Shown: positions 32,663 to 44,791 of the stretch, in pieces
Numbering within the stretch: position 1 is the first letter of the stretch
Layout: each line of letters starts with the position of its first letter
From: Gracilaria domingensis
Taxonomy: Eukaryota; Rhodophyta; Florideophyceae; Gracilariales; Gracilariaceae
NCBI GenBank assembly: GCA_022539475.1
Contig: VCMS01000058.1
Location: forward strand, 151,677-215,676
Direction: 5' to 3'
DNA: 64,000 bases
Notes under the pieces: generated by a model
The model's database searches: none
What the model saw: the letters and a program-made list of their open reading frames with translations, nothing else
Told to the model about the DNA's origin: nothing
Translations under genes and position numbers: made by a program

Positions 32663-33634
32663 ATGGCTTCCGAGGCGCCTCCTTCGCGCCGCTGGACTTC
32701 GCGTCTCCTCCATTTGCTTCCCCGTCGGAGACGCCGCGCCCCCGACTCGCAGCGCGCCTCCGTCGCCCCCGTCGACACCCGATTGGTACGTCGCTCCAGG
32801 CGAAACCGCCATCGACGCCCCTCCGACGCGCGTCCGCGCACCGCCCCCTTCACTTATTCGCAGTCTAACTCAGCGCCTACCCTACCGTCACAGGCTGCCG
32901 TGCGATTCAGAAGGCTTGACGGCGTCGACGATGTGCATGACAACAACCACGCACACGGAGGCGTCATGTATTCCGTACTCGCTGACGTCGACGTCATCGG
33001 CGACGGCGATATGTTCGCCATTGTCGACAGAATGTCCGACGATGACGACTATCAAGTCGCTCGAACTGACTTTCAGTACTTTCAGGAGCGTGTGCGCTAT
33101 GGCAGCCACAGAAACGCCTACTACTTTACCAGACGCCAGACGCGCGCAAATCGTCTCGCAGAAGATTATATGATGGAGGTGCGCCGCAATGTGCGCATGC
33201 TGCGCACCAGCGCCGCCGTCGCAACAGCCGACCCGACCAGCGCCAACCGCTACGAGTGTGCCGCAAGCGACGATCAGATCGAGGCGCTGCCAACAATCAT
33301 CCTGGAGAAGGGAGAGACAAGATCTGTCAAGGAGATCTTTGACAATCTGCGTGACGACGCTGCCACTAGCGAGCATACGTCGGACGAGTGTGGTGGACTT
33401 ATGACAAGTTATACCGAGTGCGCCATTTGTCTGTGTGAATTTGAAGCTGGCGACGAGATTACTGCTCTACCTTGTGGGCACTTCTTTCATCTCACCGGCT
33501 GCGTCAGGGAGTGGCTGCGGAATCACGCCAGAACCTGTCCCACATGTCGCGCCGATATTTGCGCCCCTTCTTGCGGCTCGGACGACGTGAACTCACACTC
33601 GGCTACGATGGCCACGTCCGAGGACCTCACATGA
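32663..33634 (+). CDS. RING-H2 finger protein, probable E3 ubiquitin ligase
   Basis: From ATG 32663 (context acATGG) the product is 323 aa. A canonical RING-H2 lies near the C-terminus (about 249-292): C-x2-C in CAICLCEF, then LPCGHFFHLTGCVREWLRNH, then CPTCRADI. This gives the C3-H2-C3 zinc ligand order of E3 ligases that recruit E2 enzymes. The N-terminal ~80 residues are arginine-rich and disordered-looking. The middle has an acidic stretch and a helical RVRYGSHRNAYYFTRRQTRAN segment. No transmembrane or substrate domain is seen, so the target is unknown. Confidence 0.9.
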   Translation: MASEAPPSRRWTSRLLHLLPRRRRRAPDSQRASVAPVDTRLVRRSRRNRHRRPSDARPRTAPFTYSQSNSAPTLPSQAAVRFRRLDGVDDVHDNNHAHGGVMYSVLADVDVIGDGDMFAIVDRMSDDDDYQVARTDFQYFQERVRYGSHRNAYYFTRRQTRANRLAEDYMMEVRRNVRMLRTSAAVATADPTSANRYECAASDDQIEALPTIILEKGETRSVKEIFDNLRDDAATSEHTSDECGGLMTSYTECAICLCEFEAGDEITALPCGHFFHLTGCVREWLRNHARTCPTCRADICAPSCGSDDVNSHSATMATSEDLT

Positions 33635-34688
<1,054 letters not shown>

Positions 34689-34737
34689 GCCTTTATGTTC
34701 TATGACAGTTGTTCCTGTCCTATGCCGTTCATTTCTT

Positions 34738-36012
34738 TCAACTTTGCGAGCGTTTGCGAATCTGAGTACTTGAAATGTCTGCCCGAAATGAACTACTACT
34801 AATTTCCTCGAACATATCCTCGAAGCCAAACGGTATGTTCAGGTCTTTAAGAGTTTGAAAGTTGTCGCTCTTCCCTCTGTCTTTCCTTTGTTCTAATCTT
34901 CCTGCGACTAGAAAGCTACACCCTTTCGACTTCAGTTCTATCAGGGCCTTGATCATTTCTCTATCCCCTCCGTAATACTTGGGCTGTACAAGTCGTATCG
35001 CGGTGTCTGTTCCAATCACAAAACGGGCATTGGGCAACATTTCCGCCTTTTGCGAAAACAACGGAGCGTTTGTGATTAAGACTACATCTTCGTCGCGAAA
35101 TTGTTCTAAGCGGTGTCGAACCTCACTTGCTTCCAATGCACGTTTATCTGGATTGGATATGGATATCTCAAAAGCTGCCGTTTCGTCAGGGTACATCGAC
35201 TGCGCTACTGCAAGGAGTTCACGATGTCCGTAATGAAGCGGATTGAATGCACCTGGCATTATCATCTTTGCGTGGGTTGCTTGCCGGCTCCATCGACCTC
35301 TTGTCAGCTCTGCGTACATTATTTCTCCGTGCAGCACTGCGTCTACGCAGTCGCTCTGCTCATATACCGTTGGACCGCTCAAATGATCCCCGGAAACCAG
35401 AAGATGTCGCACTAAACCCATCGTACTCTGGTGAGAAATGGACAACGTACTAGTGCTGCCGCTGCTTCCGCCACAACCATTTTGAAGACTTCCCTGCATT
35501 GCTTTTGTCCAAGATGCGGCAGGCTCGCAGTCATCGAGAATAGCTTGAAGAACCAGTCTGGACGAAAGAAGCTCTTCGTCCAAGCGCTTTCGGCGCCCCT
35601 TTTCCAGTTTTAAAGAGTATTCTGCCACTTGCTCCGCAGAATGCGTGGCGACGAAAGCTCTGTGATCACCCTTCTTTGGAGTCGTTGAAACTAACGCACA
35701 GGTCGCGGCGACGCCGCATACTCGTATTCCAGGTGGAGACAGTTGCACCGCTCGACGGTATGCGGCCTGTGCTATTGCTCTTGCAGATGCTGGGGAGGCA
35801 AAGGAGGTTACCGTGTCTCGTAGCTCGTTTCCGATCGTATCCAGAATTGCAGTCCTCTCATAAGGAATTCGAGCCTCAAGGACAGTTTTAGATGCCCCAG
35901 GGACGGATAATAGCCAAGATGACACATGAGATGCACCGCCTGAGACGATGAGAACTATGCGAGTGGGTGATTGATGAATGAGTTCCACGGCGTGTCTCAA
36001 AGACTCTTCCAT
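34738..36012 (-). CDS. CinA-C-like domain fused to a cytidylyltransferase-fold nucleotidyltransferase
   Basis: The product is 424 aa from ATG 36010-36012. Residues ~1-170 match the CinA C-terminal (NMN-deamidase-like) fold: HQSPTRIVLIVSGGASHVSSWLL, IPYERTAILDTIGNELR, GIRVCGVAATCALVSTTPKKGDHRAFVA. Residues ~255-424 are a nucleotidyltransferase: KMIMPGAFNPLHYGHRELL with the HxGH motif as HYGH, then ISISNPDK, ARFVIGTDTAIRL, and the closing SSTQIR that matches the ISSTxxR motif. The fusion is known from plant and algal proteins annotated as nicotinamide-nucleotide adenylyltransferase-like. A link to pyridine-nucleotide metabolism is reasonable, but substrate specificity is not shown. Its 3' end lies 50 bp from the SIW14 stop (convergent). 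Confidence 0.88.
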   Translation of the reverse strand: MEESLRHAVELIHQSPTRIVLIVSGGASHVSSWLLSVPGASKTVLEARIPYERTAILDTIGNELRDTVTSFASPASARAIAQAAYRRAVQLSPPGIRVCGVAATCALVSTTPKKGDHRAFVATHSAEQVAEYSLKLEKGRRKRLDEELLSSRLVLQAILDDCEPAASWTKAMQGSLQNGCGGSSGSTSTLSISHQSTMGLVRHLLVSGDHLSGPTVYEQSDCVDAVLHGEIMYAELTRGRWSRQATHAKMIMPGAFNPLHYGHRELLAVAQSMYPDETAAFEISISNPDKRALEASEVRHRLEQFRDEDVVLITNAPLFSQKAEMLPNARFVIGTDTAIRLVQPKYYGGDREMIKALIELKSKGCSFLVAGRLEQRKDRGKSDNFQTLKDLNIPFGFEDMFEEISSSSFRADISSTQIRKRSQS

Positions 36013-36915
36013 TTCAATGAATCTTATTTCTCTGTTGCGATGACCTTTGCACAACCGGAAGCGCTTACCAGCTCAAGTTGTCTGAATTCAGAGCTCAGTT
36101 TGTAGGACCAATTTGTTCGATTCGATGTGTATTTGTACAACGATGATCTGGGATATGACCGTAACAACGATGCTGTCGGGCGCAGCTGGCAAGTGTGCAT
36201 TTTCATTTCTATTCTTATTTTGGCCACCAAGAGAGGGCTACTGTACCTGGCTACCTGGTCTGGAGCACTCCACTGTAACATTAGTCACTGCTGGTGATAC
36301 AGATAAAAGGTGTGACCACAGAAGGTAAGGGCTAGTCTTGCAAGGTCACGCGTCCGTTTGCTCTTTGCGTGAGCATAATAATATTATTATTACATCATGA
36401 TCATCAACATGAAGCTCTCTCAGGGTCAGTAGATACTGATTTGTACTTTTTCTCCTCTGGTTCGATCTTCGAGCTTCGAAGAGCAAAGATATAGAAAGCA
36501 AAGCTCGGCTAGTAGATAAGATTTGCTCTTGGTAGTGGGCGCTCGTTGCGCGCTCTTTTTCATATATGTATCATATTCGAGCACGTTATGAACTGCACTA
36601 ACGCACTTCGCCACTCAGTACTCTTCATAGCTCTAGTACAAGCAGTTTCGTCTCAAATGCTTGGCAGCATTTATCAAATTAGAACCCTCATACACAGAGC
36701 TTCGAATTAAAAGGGCGGTACATGGGCTACTAGTTTCAAGCCTTCTTGATTCGAATGGAAGAGAAGGTAAACATTCCCGGTGGTTGTGTGGATACCTCTT
36801 TCTATTAGCAGAGGCGTTTCGCTGTGGACCATTGTCATCACCTTTGTTATTCTTATTCCGTGTACGGACCAGTCAGCAGATTGTCACCTCTCGACAGAAC
36901 TTGTGTCAATTTGCA
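36013..36915. other. Divergent spacer with many dyads
   Basis: No supported gene lies in about 900 bp, although the frame of the next gene is open back to 36661 without an ATG. Palindromes include TCTGAATTCAGA (36081-36092), ATAATAATATTATTAT (36375-36390) and TCTTCGA-gct-TCGAAGA (36466-36482). Confidence 0.6.
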
Positions 36916-37794
36916 ATGAAAGGCGACATTAATAAACGTGTCGTAATAGCTTCTCGGTTCTGGGGAAAGAATGAAGACGACGTTGCTCGACTCTGGAGTT
37001 TTCTGCTGAAATGCAACAAACTTTTCTCAGAAGAATGCTTGATGTTGGTTGTGGCCATAAATGAACAAAGGGACAGGGTTGCGAGTGCAGATAAGCTGAT
37101 TTCAAAGACCCAAGATCCACTTTTGAAGATTCCACTTAGGATTATCCGTATATCTCCGTGGGGAGGAGTCACTCATGCCCTTAATCTAATTCTTCATCAG
37201 GTTCGTCTGATGGCACCTGACAATCAATTCATTCTATTCCAGTCCCCTGAAGTGGTTCCTGAGCATGAGGCACTTACAGGCCTTCTAGAAATCATGTTAA
37301 AGTACTCAAACACACTCGTAGTTGGACACGCACTCAAGGAGCACAGGCTGCCATCAATAGCAGAAAACAGTGGAGTAGGGACAGCCCTTGCTCCACTCAC
37401 AGGCGATGTGTGTCCATGGAACACAATGGCTCTCTGGAACACTCAAATGCTTGCAAGATCTGGATTTCCTGCTGTTGCAGATGAGGTGAATCCCCCTGGA
37501 ATGGAGGAGATTGGAGTTATTACTCTTCAGCAAATGCTGTACGGACCAACGAAAGCCATGGCCCGAATTTATTACGGTCCAAAGAGTATCGACTGGATCA
37601 CAGACTTCGATGATCCGGTCAGGAAGGAATGTCATCGGCGGAAAATCACAACCAAGATCTCGCGGGGGATAAAAATTATGCGGAGGCTTGGATTGCCGGA
37701 AAGCGGTTTAAGTGCTTTTGTAGAGGTTCATTATTCCGAGCACTTGAAACCCAGGTTTTATGTATCTGACTTTGGGGGTCAGGTCTCAGGCTGA
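36916..37794 (+). CDS. Conserved-looking protein of unknown function, possibly glycosyltransferase-like
   Basis: ATG 36916 is the first in-frame ATG, giving 292 aa; the frame continues open upstream (with a hydrophobic stretch LCGYLFLLAEAF), so an upstream exon or longer leader is possible. The layout suggests a Rossmann or GT-A-like fold: an N-terminal strand RVVIASRFWGKNEDDVARLW, a second strand LMLVVAINEQ, then ISPWGGVTHALNLIL and QFILFQSPEVV. A later segment, DVCPWNTMALWNTQMLARSG, precedes GMEEIGVITLQQML. I cannot point to a DxD motif with certainty. Function is not assigned. Confidence 0.6.
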   Translation: MKGDINKRVVIASRFWGKNEDDVARLWSFLLKCNKLFSEECLMLVVAINEQRDRVASADKLISKTQDPLLKIPLRIIRISPWGGVTHALNLILHQVRLMAPDNQFILFQSPEVVPEHEALTGLLEIMLKYSNTLVVGHALKEHRLPSIAENSGVGTALAPLTGDVCPWNTMALWNTQMLARSGFPAVADEVNPPGMEEIGVITLQQMLYGPTKAMARIYYGPKSIDWITDFDDPVRKECHRRKITTKISRGIKIMRRLGLPESGLSAFVEVHYSEHLKPRFYVSDFGGQVSG

Positions 37795-40651
37795 TCGTGA
37801 CAACCGTAGATATTGTGTTGCAGATAAACAGCTGAACTATCACATTCAAGTTATTGTTTCAAACGTTGTGTGAAGGAGTTCGTTTGTTTTCCTTCAGGTG
37901 ATAAAAGATGTCTATTGCATCGAGAGACATCAGATTTTTTGTGACTGGTGACTGCGAAATACATCAAGAAATATAATATATATGTCCAGTTTCTTCTTCT
38001 TCTCTAGTAGAAATATAGATAGAAAACTTTGTCCGATATAGGACAAAGAATACCACGTAACTGTCAGGTAGGCTGTCTTTCGCCAGAGCCATAAATGACG
38101 TTGAGTACACGAGATGTCCTTCTTTACAACGACATGGATGTCCGAATAAGAACTTCTACAGGACAAAACGTCTGGGTGTGTTTGTAGGGCTTAAATGATT
38201 AGCGAATGGTTTACCAAGGTTAGGGGAAAGGTCAAAGAATACAACAAGTGGCTCTCTGAATGATAGCCATTCATACTGCGATTTGTTTTCAAAAGGGCAG
38301 TAGTGATGCAATGCTTCGTTGTGAGACTAATGAGGGAGAGGGGGAGAGAAAATGATCGCAGCGGCTCTTGGAAGTTCTGTAGAATGAGAATTTTAAATGC
38401 AGGTAGTTCTTCATGAGTCTAGCTAAACAAATGATACCTAAAGCTTAAGAAGAAGAAATGGGAAAGAATTTCTTTCTGTGTAGCCCTCCTCTAGGAAGTC
38501 ATAGACCGTGATAATTTAAAGTCATTCTTCTTCTTCTTCTTCTTCCCAGTGGTCCAATGTTCTCTCTTCTGAAACTAAGGAAATATTTCCCATCTAGATA
38601 ATTCTCTCTTTTCAGAACGGCTGAAAATTGTTTGGGCCACGGTCTAAGCATTCCTGATATCGATGTCTGTCCCCATTCTTTTTGAGTTGATAGCTCTTCT
38701 CTGCGCGATGCGCTTGTTAAAGGAAAGCGGAGCAAAAGTAGTTCAATACCTTTTCTTGAATCATGCGTCGCGGTCGCTCCTCAATACTTATCTACATCTA
38801 CTGCTAGAGAATTACCTACCGAATAGTGTCGGGTAGATCTTCTGGCTCTTCGCAAAAGGGATTTGTAGAGCTAACGAAGGAGAAGAAGATGCTATAGGAT
38901 GGAAAGCTCGTTCGTGTTCAGTTGCAAATTGTGTGTCTTCTTTCTTCCTTCCTTTATTAAAGGTATTCTAGACTTGTCAGTGTCACATGGGTTCTTCTGA
39001 TTCTGCATCGCTTTTCAAGAAGTCTGGCGGCGCACCGAGAAGACTTCAACGCTTCAGTTTCTTGTGGGGAGTTGCACAAACACCTGAATAATTCAACGGA
39101 TTAGCACTTTGAACTTCACTTCTTTATATTGAACAGTTGCCTTATTTCTTCTTCATATTTACTATGAGACACTATACGCTCATTACTCGTATCGTGGGGG
39201 GTTTGCTAAGAACCCCTACAGCCCGTAAGACTTTCATCAAAATACAACCACCGACTACAGGTATGTAGCCGCGTTACGTACGTTGAGCAGCTGTTAGTTA
39301 TTCTAAGAAAGCATTATATCTCTTGAGGTGTTCTCTTCTGCCGGAGCCTTTCGTCACCGGTGATTCTACCTGTTCCTTCTGACTGCCTCTTCATTCATCC
39401 TCTCGAGGTTATAAGGATACCGGCTAAGGGGCACACCACGACTAGGCGCTCAGCGCGTACCACGTTGTGCCGCAACAGTTGCCTTCTTATTTGAACTTCT
39501 AGATATTAAGATATCTGGCAGATGAAAAGAAATCTTCTTGGCTGTCTCATGGAGGTGTTGTCAACAGGTGTCACATGATTTTTATGAAGCGCAGTTACTT
39601 AACACAAGAAGCTTTCACCAGGCCTCTAATTCATGTTGTGTCTGAAATAACACAAGAACGGAAAGAAGATACAAAAGAATACATTTTACTGAGTTGTTCG
39701 GCCACGTAACAAGTTGAATGCAGCTTGTCTCGCAAACAGTGATACAAGTTATCTTACGGAGAAAGGTTCATTGGACAACCAAAGCGACAAGCTATTACGT
39801 CAATTCCTTGCTTTGCCTCGTCCCAAGACAGAATAGTGCTGATGAGACAAAAGTGCGAAAATGCTTTCCAACCATATAACTCCTGAAAGCTTGAAAGGCT
39901 TTATGCGCGTAACAGCTCAACGACTTGAAGAAACCACTGTTCTGAGTCAGCGAAGCACTGCTTGCAGTAAAAGAATCATACTCGATTGATACTGACAATC
40001 TCATTAGCTCGTTTCCACTCGTATTTTCGTCTCAGACATCATGTGCCGGCCATGCAACTTTCTTTTGTAACGTGAACGTGTCTCAAGAATTCTCAAATCA
40101 TCTACACAACGCTTTCAGCGGATGACATCGCCGCCAATAGAAAAGTATATGCGAACAACGACAAGTTTGGGAACTCCCGCAGTCCACAAAAGCTGAACAT
40201 TGAGGTGCAGAAGAGGTCTGATCGCAAATCTTCAGATTTTGTACCATTTGAAATGCATTGTCGAGAACCTTTTTGGGTGGGTGCTGTGCGAAATGCCGGG
40301 AAGTGTATTTTGTGGTTCAATCGCTCTGCACAGGAGCTTCATTTTTGTTCGTCGCACTTCCTGGCCACAAATTCTTCCGTTCCGCCTGGACAGGCGTAGC
40401 TCGTTCTGCTGGATCACCAACAGAGTGAAAGTGAGAGATATTCGTTTGCCCCATGTTCATCATGTGCTGCTCTTCCCATCTGACGTTGACGGCGTTGCCG
40501 CGCAAATCTAAGATCTTCTCGTACTCGTTTAAAAGAACAGCCTTCACTTGTAGCCGCTCGACGATTTGATCATCAGCTCCAGTCACAGACACACCCCTCT
40601 AATTCGCAAGCATCATCGCCTCATCCACCGCTTCTATTCCCGAATCCGAAA
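37795..40651. other. 2.9-kb gene-poor stretch with simple repeats and hairpins
   Basis: I find no coding sequence or RNA gene that I can support here. The stretch is A/T- and CTT/AAG-rich, with (CTT)n near 37991 and 38526. It has several inverted repeats: CTTTGTCC-gatata-GGACAAAG (38027-38048), TGAATG-atagc-CATTCA (38257-38273), TCACCGGTGA (39354-39363), AGATAT-taag-ATATCT (39501-39516) and TGTTG-T-CAACA (39556-39566). A minus-strand frame at 40317-40592, just upstream of PGR5, begins only at GTG and is left uncalled. Confidence 0.6.
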
Positions 40652-40996
40652 ATGAGCTCTGCTTTCATTGCCGCGACCCCAGTGCCTGTCGGAAGAACTA
40701 CGTTTTCTGGCGAAGCCGTCTGTGCCCGACAACCGGTCATCCCGGCCCACTCTGCCGAACCGGCGAAATGGACTATGGGACGCAGCTCCAAGTTTGGCCC
40801 CTTCACCCCTGCAGTAATAACCACGCGCCTGATCATCGGAGATAAACGTCTCAACAAGGTGAGAGGGAAAGCGATCGCACTCCACTCTCAGGCTATCACT
40901 GCGTTCTGCGAATTTACCGGAGCTGGCCCGAAGATGCGTCAGAATCTAATTCGTCTTGCGAAGCAAAATGGGAACAGTCTTGGGTTTCTGTCGTAA
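40652..40996 (+). CDS. PGR5: PGR5, thylakoid protein of cyclic electron flow, nuclear-encoded
   Basis: PGR5 supports antimycin-sensitive cyclic electron transport around photosystem I and builds the proton gradient that protects it. The 114-aa product carries the whole mature domain: KFGPFTPAVITTRLIIGDKR, LNKVRGKAIALHSQAITAFC, then the closing RQNLIRLAKQNGNSLGFLS, which aligns end to end with land-plant PGR5. Residues 1-45 are Ala/Val/Pro/Ser-rich and look like a plastid transit peptide. The gene is intronless. This is the clearest evidence in the window that the organism has a photosynthetic plastid. Confidence 0.95.
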   Translation: MSSAFIAATPVPVGRTTFSGEAVCARQPVIPAHSAEPAKWTMGRSSKFGPFTPAVITTRLIIGDKRLNKVRGKAIALHSQAITAFCEFTGAGPKMRQNLIRLAKQNGNSLGFLS

Positions 40997-41893
40997 CCTT
41001 ATCATAGGTTTTAATTGTCATCGACTTGTAAGAACCAGGTTCAGGGGTTGATTACGGTTGCCAAAAGCTTATCGTTCGAACATTCCTGCATACCACAACA
41101 CGCGCTATTGTCGTCCATAGGAACTGGTGACAAAACGCGAAGCGCTTTGATCAACTGACTAATTCGTAAATGACATCTTTGAGTTTTGATTCTGTGCCTT
41201 CTTTGTTGTTGATGTGCCAAGGCAGTGCGACCAGCACACCCTTTTAAGCTCACCAGGGCACCTTTGCATTATCGACTACCTTAACGATGTTACATCGAAT
41301 GATCCGATCTCCTGGCCAATGACCTTGTCAGAGTACGTCTGTCACGGTCGCAGCGTCCAGTACTATGGCCTTTGCCTTAGAGCAACGCAGCGCATCTAGT
41401 AGGGTAAAGTTACTGTCCAATATCCCTGAACATACGACGTTTCCCTATAAGAAACGAGGTGACAACAGCTTCGCACTTGCAACTACGATTTTTAAACATC
41501 CTCGCCCACGCTCATCTACGAGTGAAACACTGCTTTGCTTCGCGCCATCAAACTCTTACAAACGTCGCGTACACATCGCTCATCTTCGATACCGGTCGCT
41601 AAAACTCCGTGCGATCGGTTCTGGTGTTTTTCTTTATCATCAGCGCAGACACACCTTAAAATGACAGTTGACACCTCTAAGAAGTCATTAAACACAAAGG
41701 AAGATACAGTTGGGAAATGACGGATAGCCTGACCCTACGACTCAGTTAGCAAGATCGGAAGGATGCATAAGCGACAACCCACCAAGAAAACTGGCTTTCC
41801 GACACCGATTGCGCTTCTTTCATGAGGTAGAAACGGATAAGGCAGCGTATCCCCATCTCTGTCGACAAGAACCATTCTCAGAATTACATGAAC
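40997..41893. other. Convergent spacer PGR5/ARF, nothing coding recognised
   Basis: No gene is supported in 897 bp. A perfect 13-bp palindrome CGATGT-T-ACATCG lies at 41285-41297. Confidence 0.55.
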
Positions 41894-43352
<1,459 letters not shown>

Positions 43353-44513
43353 ATGCAGACCTCCAGCGCGTTTGCCAGCCCCGTCTCAGCGTCGACATCT
43401 TCTATCACAGCGGCACCAATTCATGACTCAAGAGGTTCCTATTGGGTGGCTCCTTTTGCACAACGTTTTGCAGCCCGCTGCGCACGCCGAAAGCGCGCTA
43501 CAATCGTTCAACTCTGCGCTGCCAACGAGGTTCCCCCCGATGAGTCGCTTACAAAAGAGGAGAAGGAGCACATGGAGCTAATCAAGAAGCTCGATCCGAA
43601 GGAGCTCAAGTGGTCGGAAATCCCCTTTGGAAGCGTTCAAGAAGAGCTTGATGCAGTTGATGAATATGAGCGAGAAGAAGGTCTGGAACCTGATTCCGTG
43701 TGGCCTAAGTTTCTTAGAGGAGCTGCTTACGAACACTGGGGTCAGCCACACCTGGCGCTTGCCCAATATTCTAAGGTGCCGGCGGGAACGGAGCTATCAA
43801 AAGTACCGCAGCTGTGGGAAAGAAAAGCGTACAACTCCTTCAAAATAGGCAAGGTAGACGAGGCCAACGCGTATTGCGATATCGCCCTCACTATCTACGG
43901 TCAAAGTGTTGGTAATGAGCTACATTTTGCACATTGGTTCAATGCTAATTTCCAAGACTATCTTCCGAAATGGAACGGACCACATGCCAATGTTCAGCGA
44001 GGTATCTGCAAGTACTGTGTAGGCATGGATAAGGGAGCTCGCGAGTGTCTCGTGTCGCAGATTGCTTTGGCAGGCGCTGAGTTGGAGCACGCCATACTGT
44101 GGTTTTTGGCCGCTTCGGTAAGAATGGCTGAAGACGGCATCGCGCCAGAGTGGGATATGAAAATGGTACATAGAGCATTGAAAGCGGAATACGACTGGGA
44201 TCCACGGCTGCGCCTATTTATGGATCTCTTCGTCGCACATGCTACTGGAGTATTCGGTGAGGTTGCAGAGATTGAGGAAAGGTTATCGAATGCAATCAAA
44301 AAAGATGATGGTGATGATATAGTATCTAAAGTATACATAGCCCTGTACCATGACGCGTTTACAAAAGATCACGAAGAGCGCGACCGGGCTCTGGACGAAG
44401 CTGTTGCCCTTGGGAGTTCGAGATATCAGAACGACACGGAGAACTTCTTGTTCTGCGCCGCGAAGAATCGTCTGTCAGGGACGGCGTCGTCAAAGTCAAG
44501 TGCGTTTGAGTGA
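43353..44513 (+). CDS. Plastid-targeted TPR-like protein of unknown function
   Basis: The start was placed at ATG 43353 (386 aa), where the N-terminus MQTSSAFASPVSASTSSITA looks like a plastid transit peptide (Ser/Ala/Thr-rich, no acids), running to about residue 55. An earlier in-frame start would put a hydrophobic leader in front. The mature part has a charged helix (EEKEHMELIKKLDPKELKW) and helical pairs typical of TPR solenoids, such as WPKFLRGAAYEHWGQPHLALAQY and LWERKAYNSFKIGKVDEANAYCDIAL. A tryptophan-rich middle (HFAHWFNANFQDYLPKWNG) follows, and more helices run to the end. By analogy such proteins assist photosystem or complex assembly, but no specific role can be given. Confidence 0.75.
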   Translation: MQTSSAFASPVSASTSSITAAPIHDSRGSYWVAPFAQRFAARCARRKRATIVQLCAANEVPPDESLTKEEKEHMELIKKLDPKELKWSEIPFGSVQEELDAVDEYEREEGLEPDSVWPKFLRGAAYEHWGQPHLALAQYSKVPAGTELSKVPQLWERKAYNSFKIGKVDEANAYCDIALTIYGQSVGNELHFAHWFNANFQDYLPKWNGPHANVQRGICKYCVGMDKGARECLVSQIALAGAELEHAILWFLAASVRMAEDGIAPEWDMKMVHRALKAEYDWDPRLRLFMDLFVAHATGVFGEVAEIEERLSNAIKKDDGDDIVSKVYIALYHDAFTKDHEERDRALDEAVALGSSRYQNDTENFLFCAAKNRLSGTASSKSSAFE

Positions 44514-44736
44514 ATAGATTAGTTGGATTTCACAAAAAGGTATAGAGCAATACGAGAGTAATATTGTGCACTCCTCAGCAGCAGTGACAATCTTTGTGAC
44601 ATGTAGAATCAAACGGACACACAGGGAAGCAAGAGATATCCTTGGCGACCTTTTCGTAGAGAGGGCTGATCGACTTGTTCATGATCATTAACTTTACTCT
44701 ACTTTCACGAAGCAGAGTGAGAAAGTCGTATGAATG

Positions 44737-44758
44737 ATAAGCTTGTGTTTGAGCTTAT
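44737..44758. repeat. Hairpin in the convergent TPR/RPT4 spacer
   Basis: ATAAGCT and AGCTTAT are exact reverse complements with an 8-nt loop, 34 bp beyond the RPT4 stop. The 278-bp spacer (44514-44791) contains no gene. Confidence 0.8.
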
Positions 44759-44791
44759 GGAAATAATAACGGTATCAAGCGTACCGAGAGT

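Noticed and set aside
36455-36475. GGTTCGATC resembling a tRNA B box
   Set aside because: The match is incomplete and no A box or cloverleaf can be drawn around it; I found no convincing tRNA in the window.
40317-40592. 91-codon minus-strand frame upstream of PGR5
   Set aside because: It starts at GTG with no early ATG and no recognisable family; it could be an exon but evidence is insufficient.
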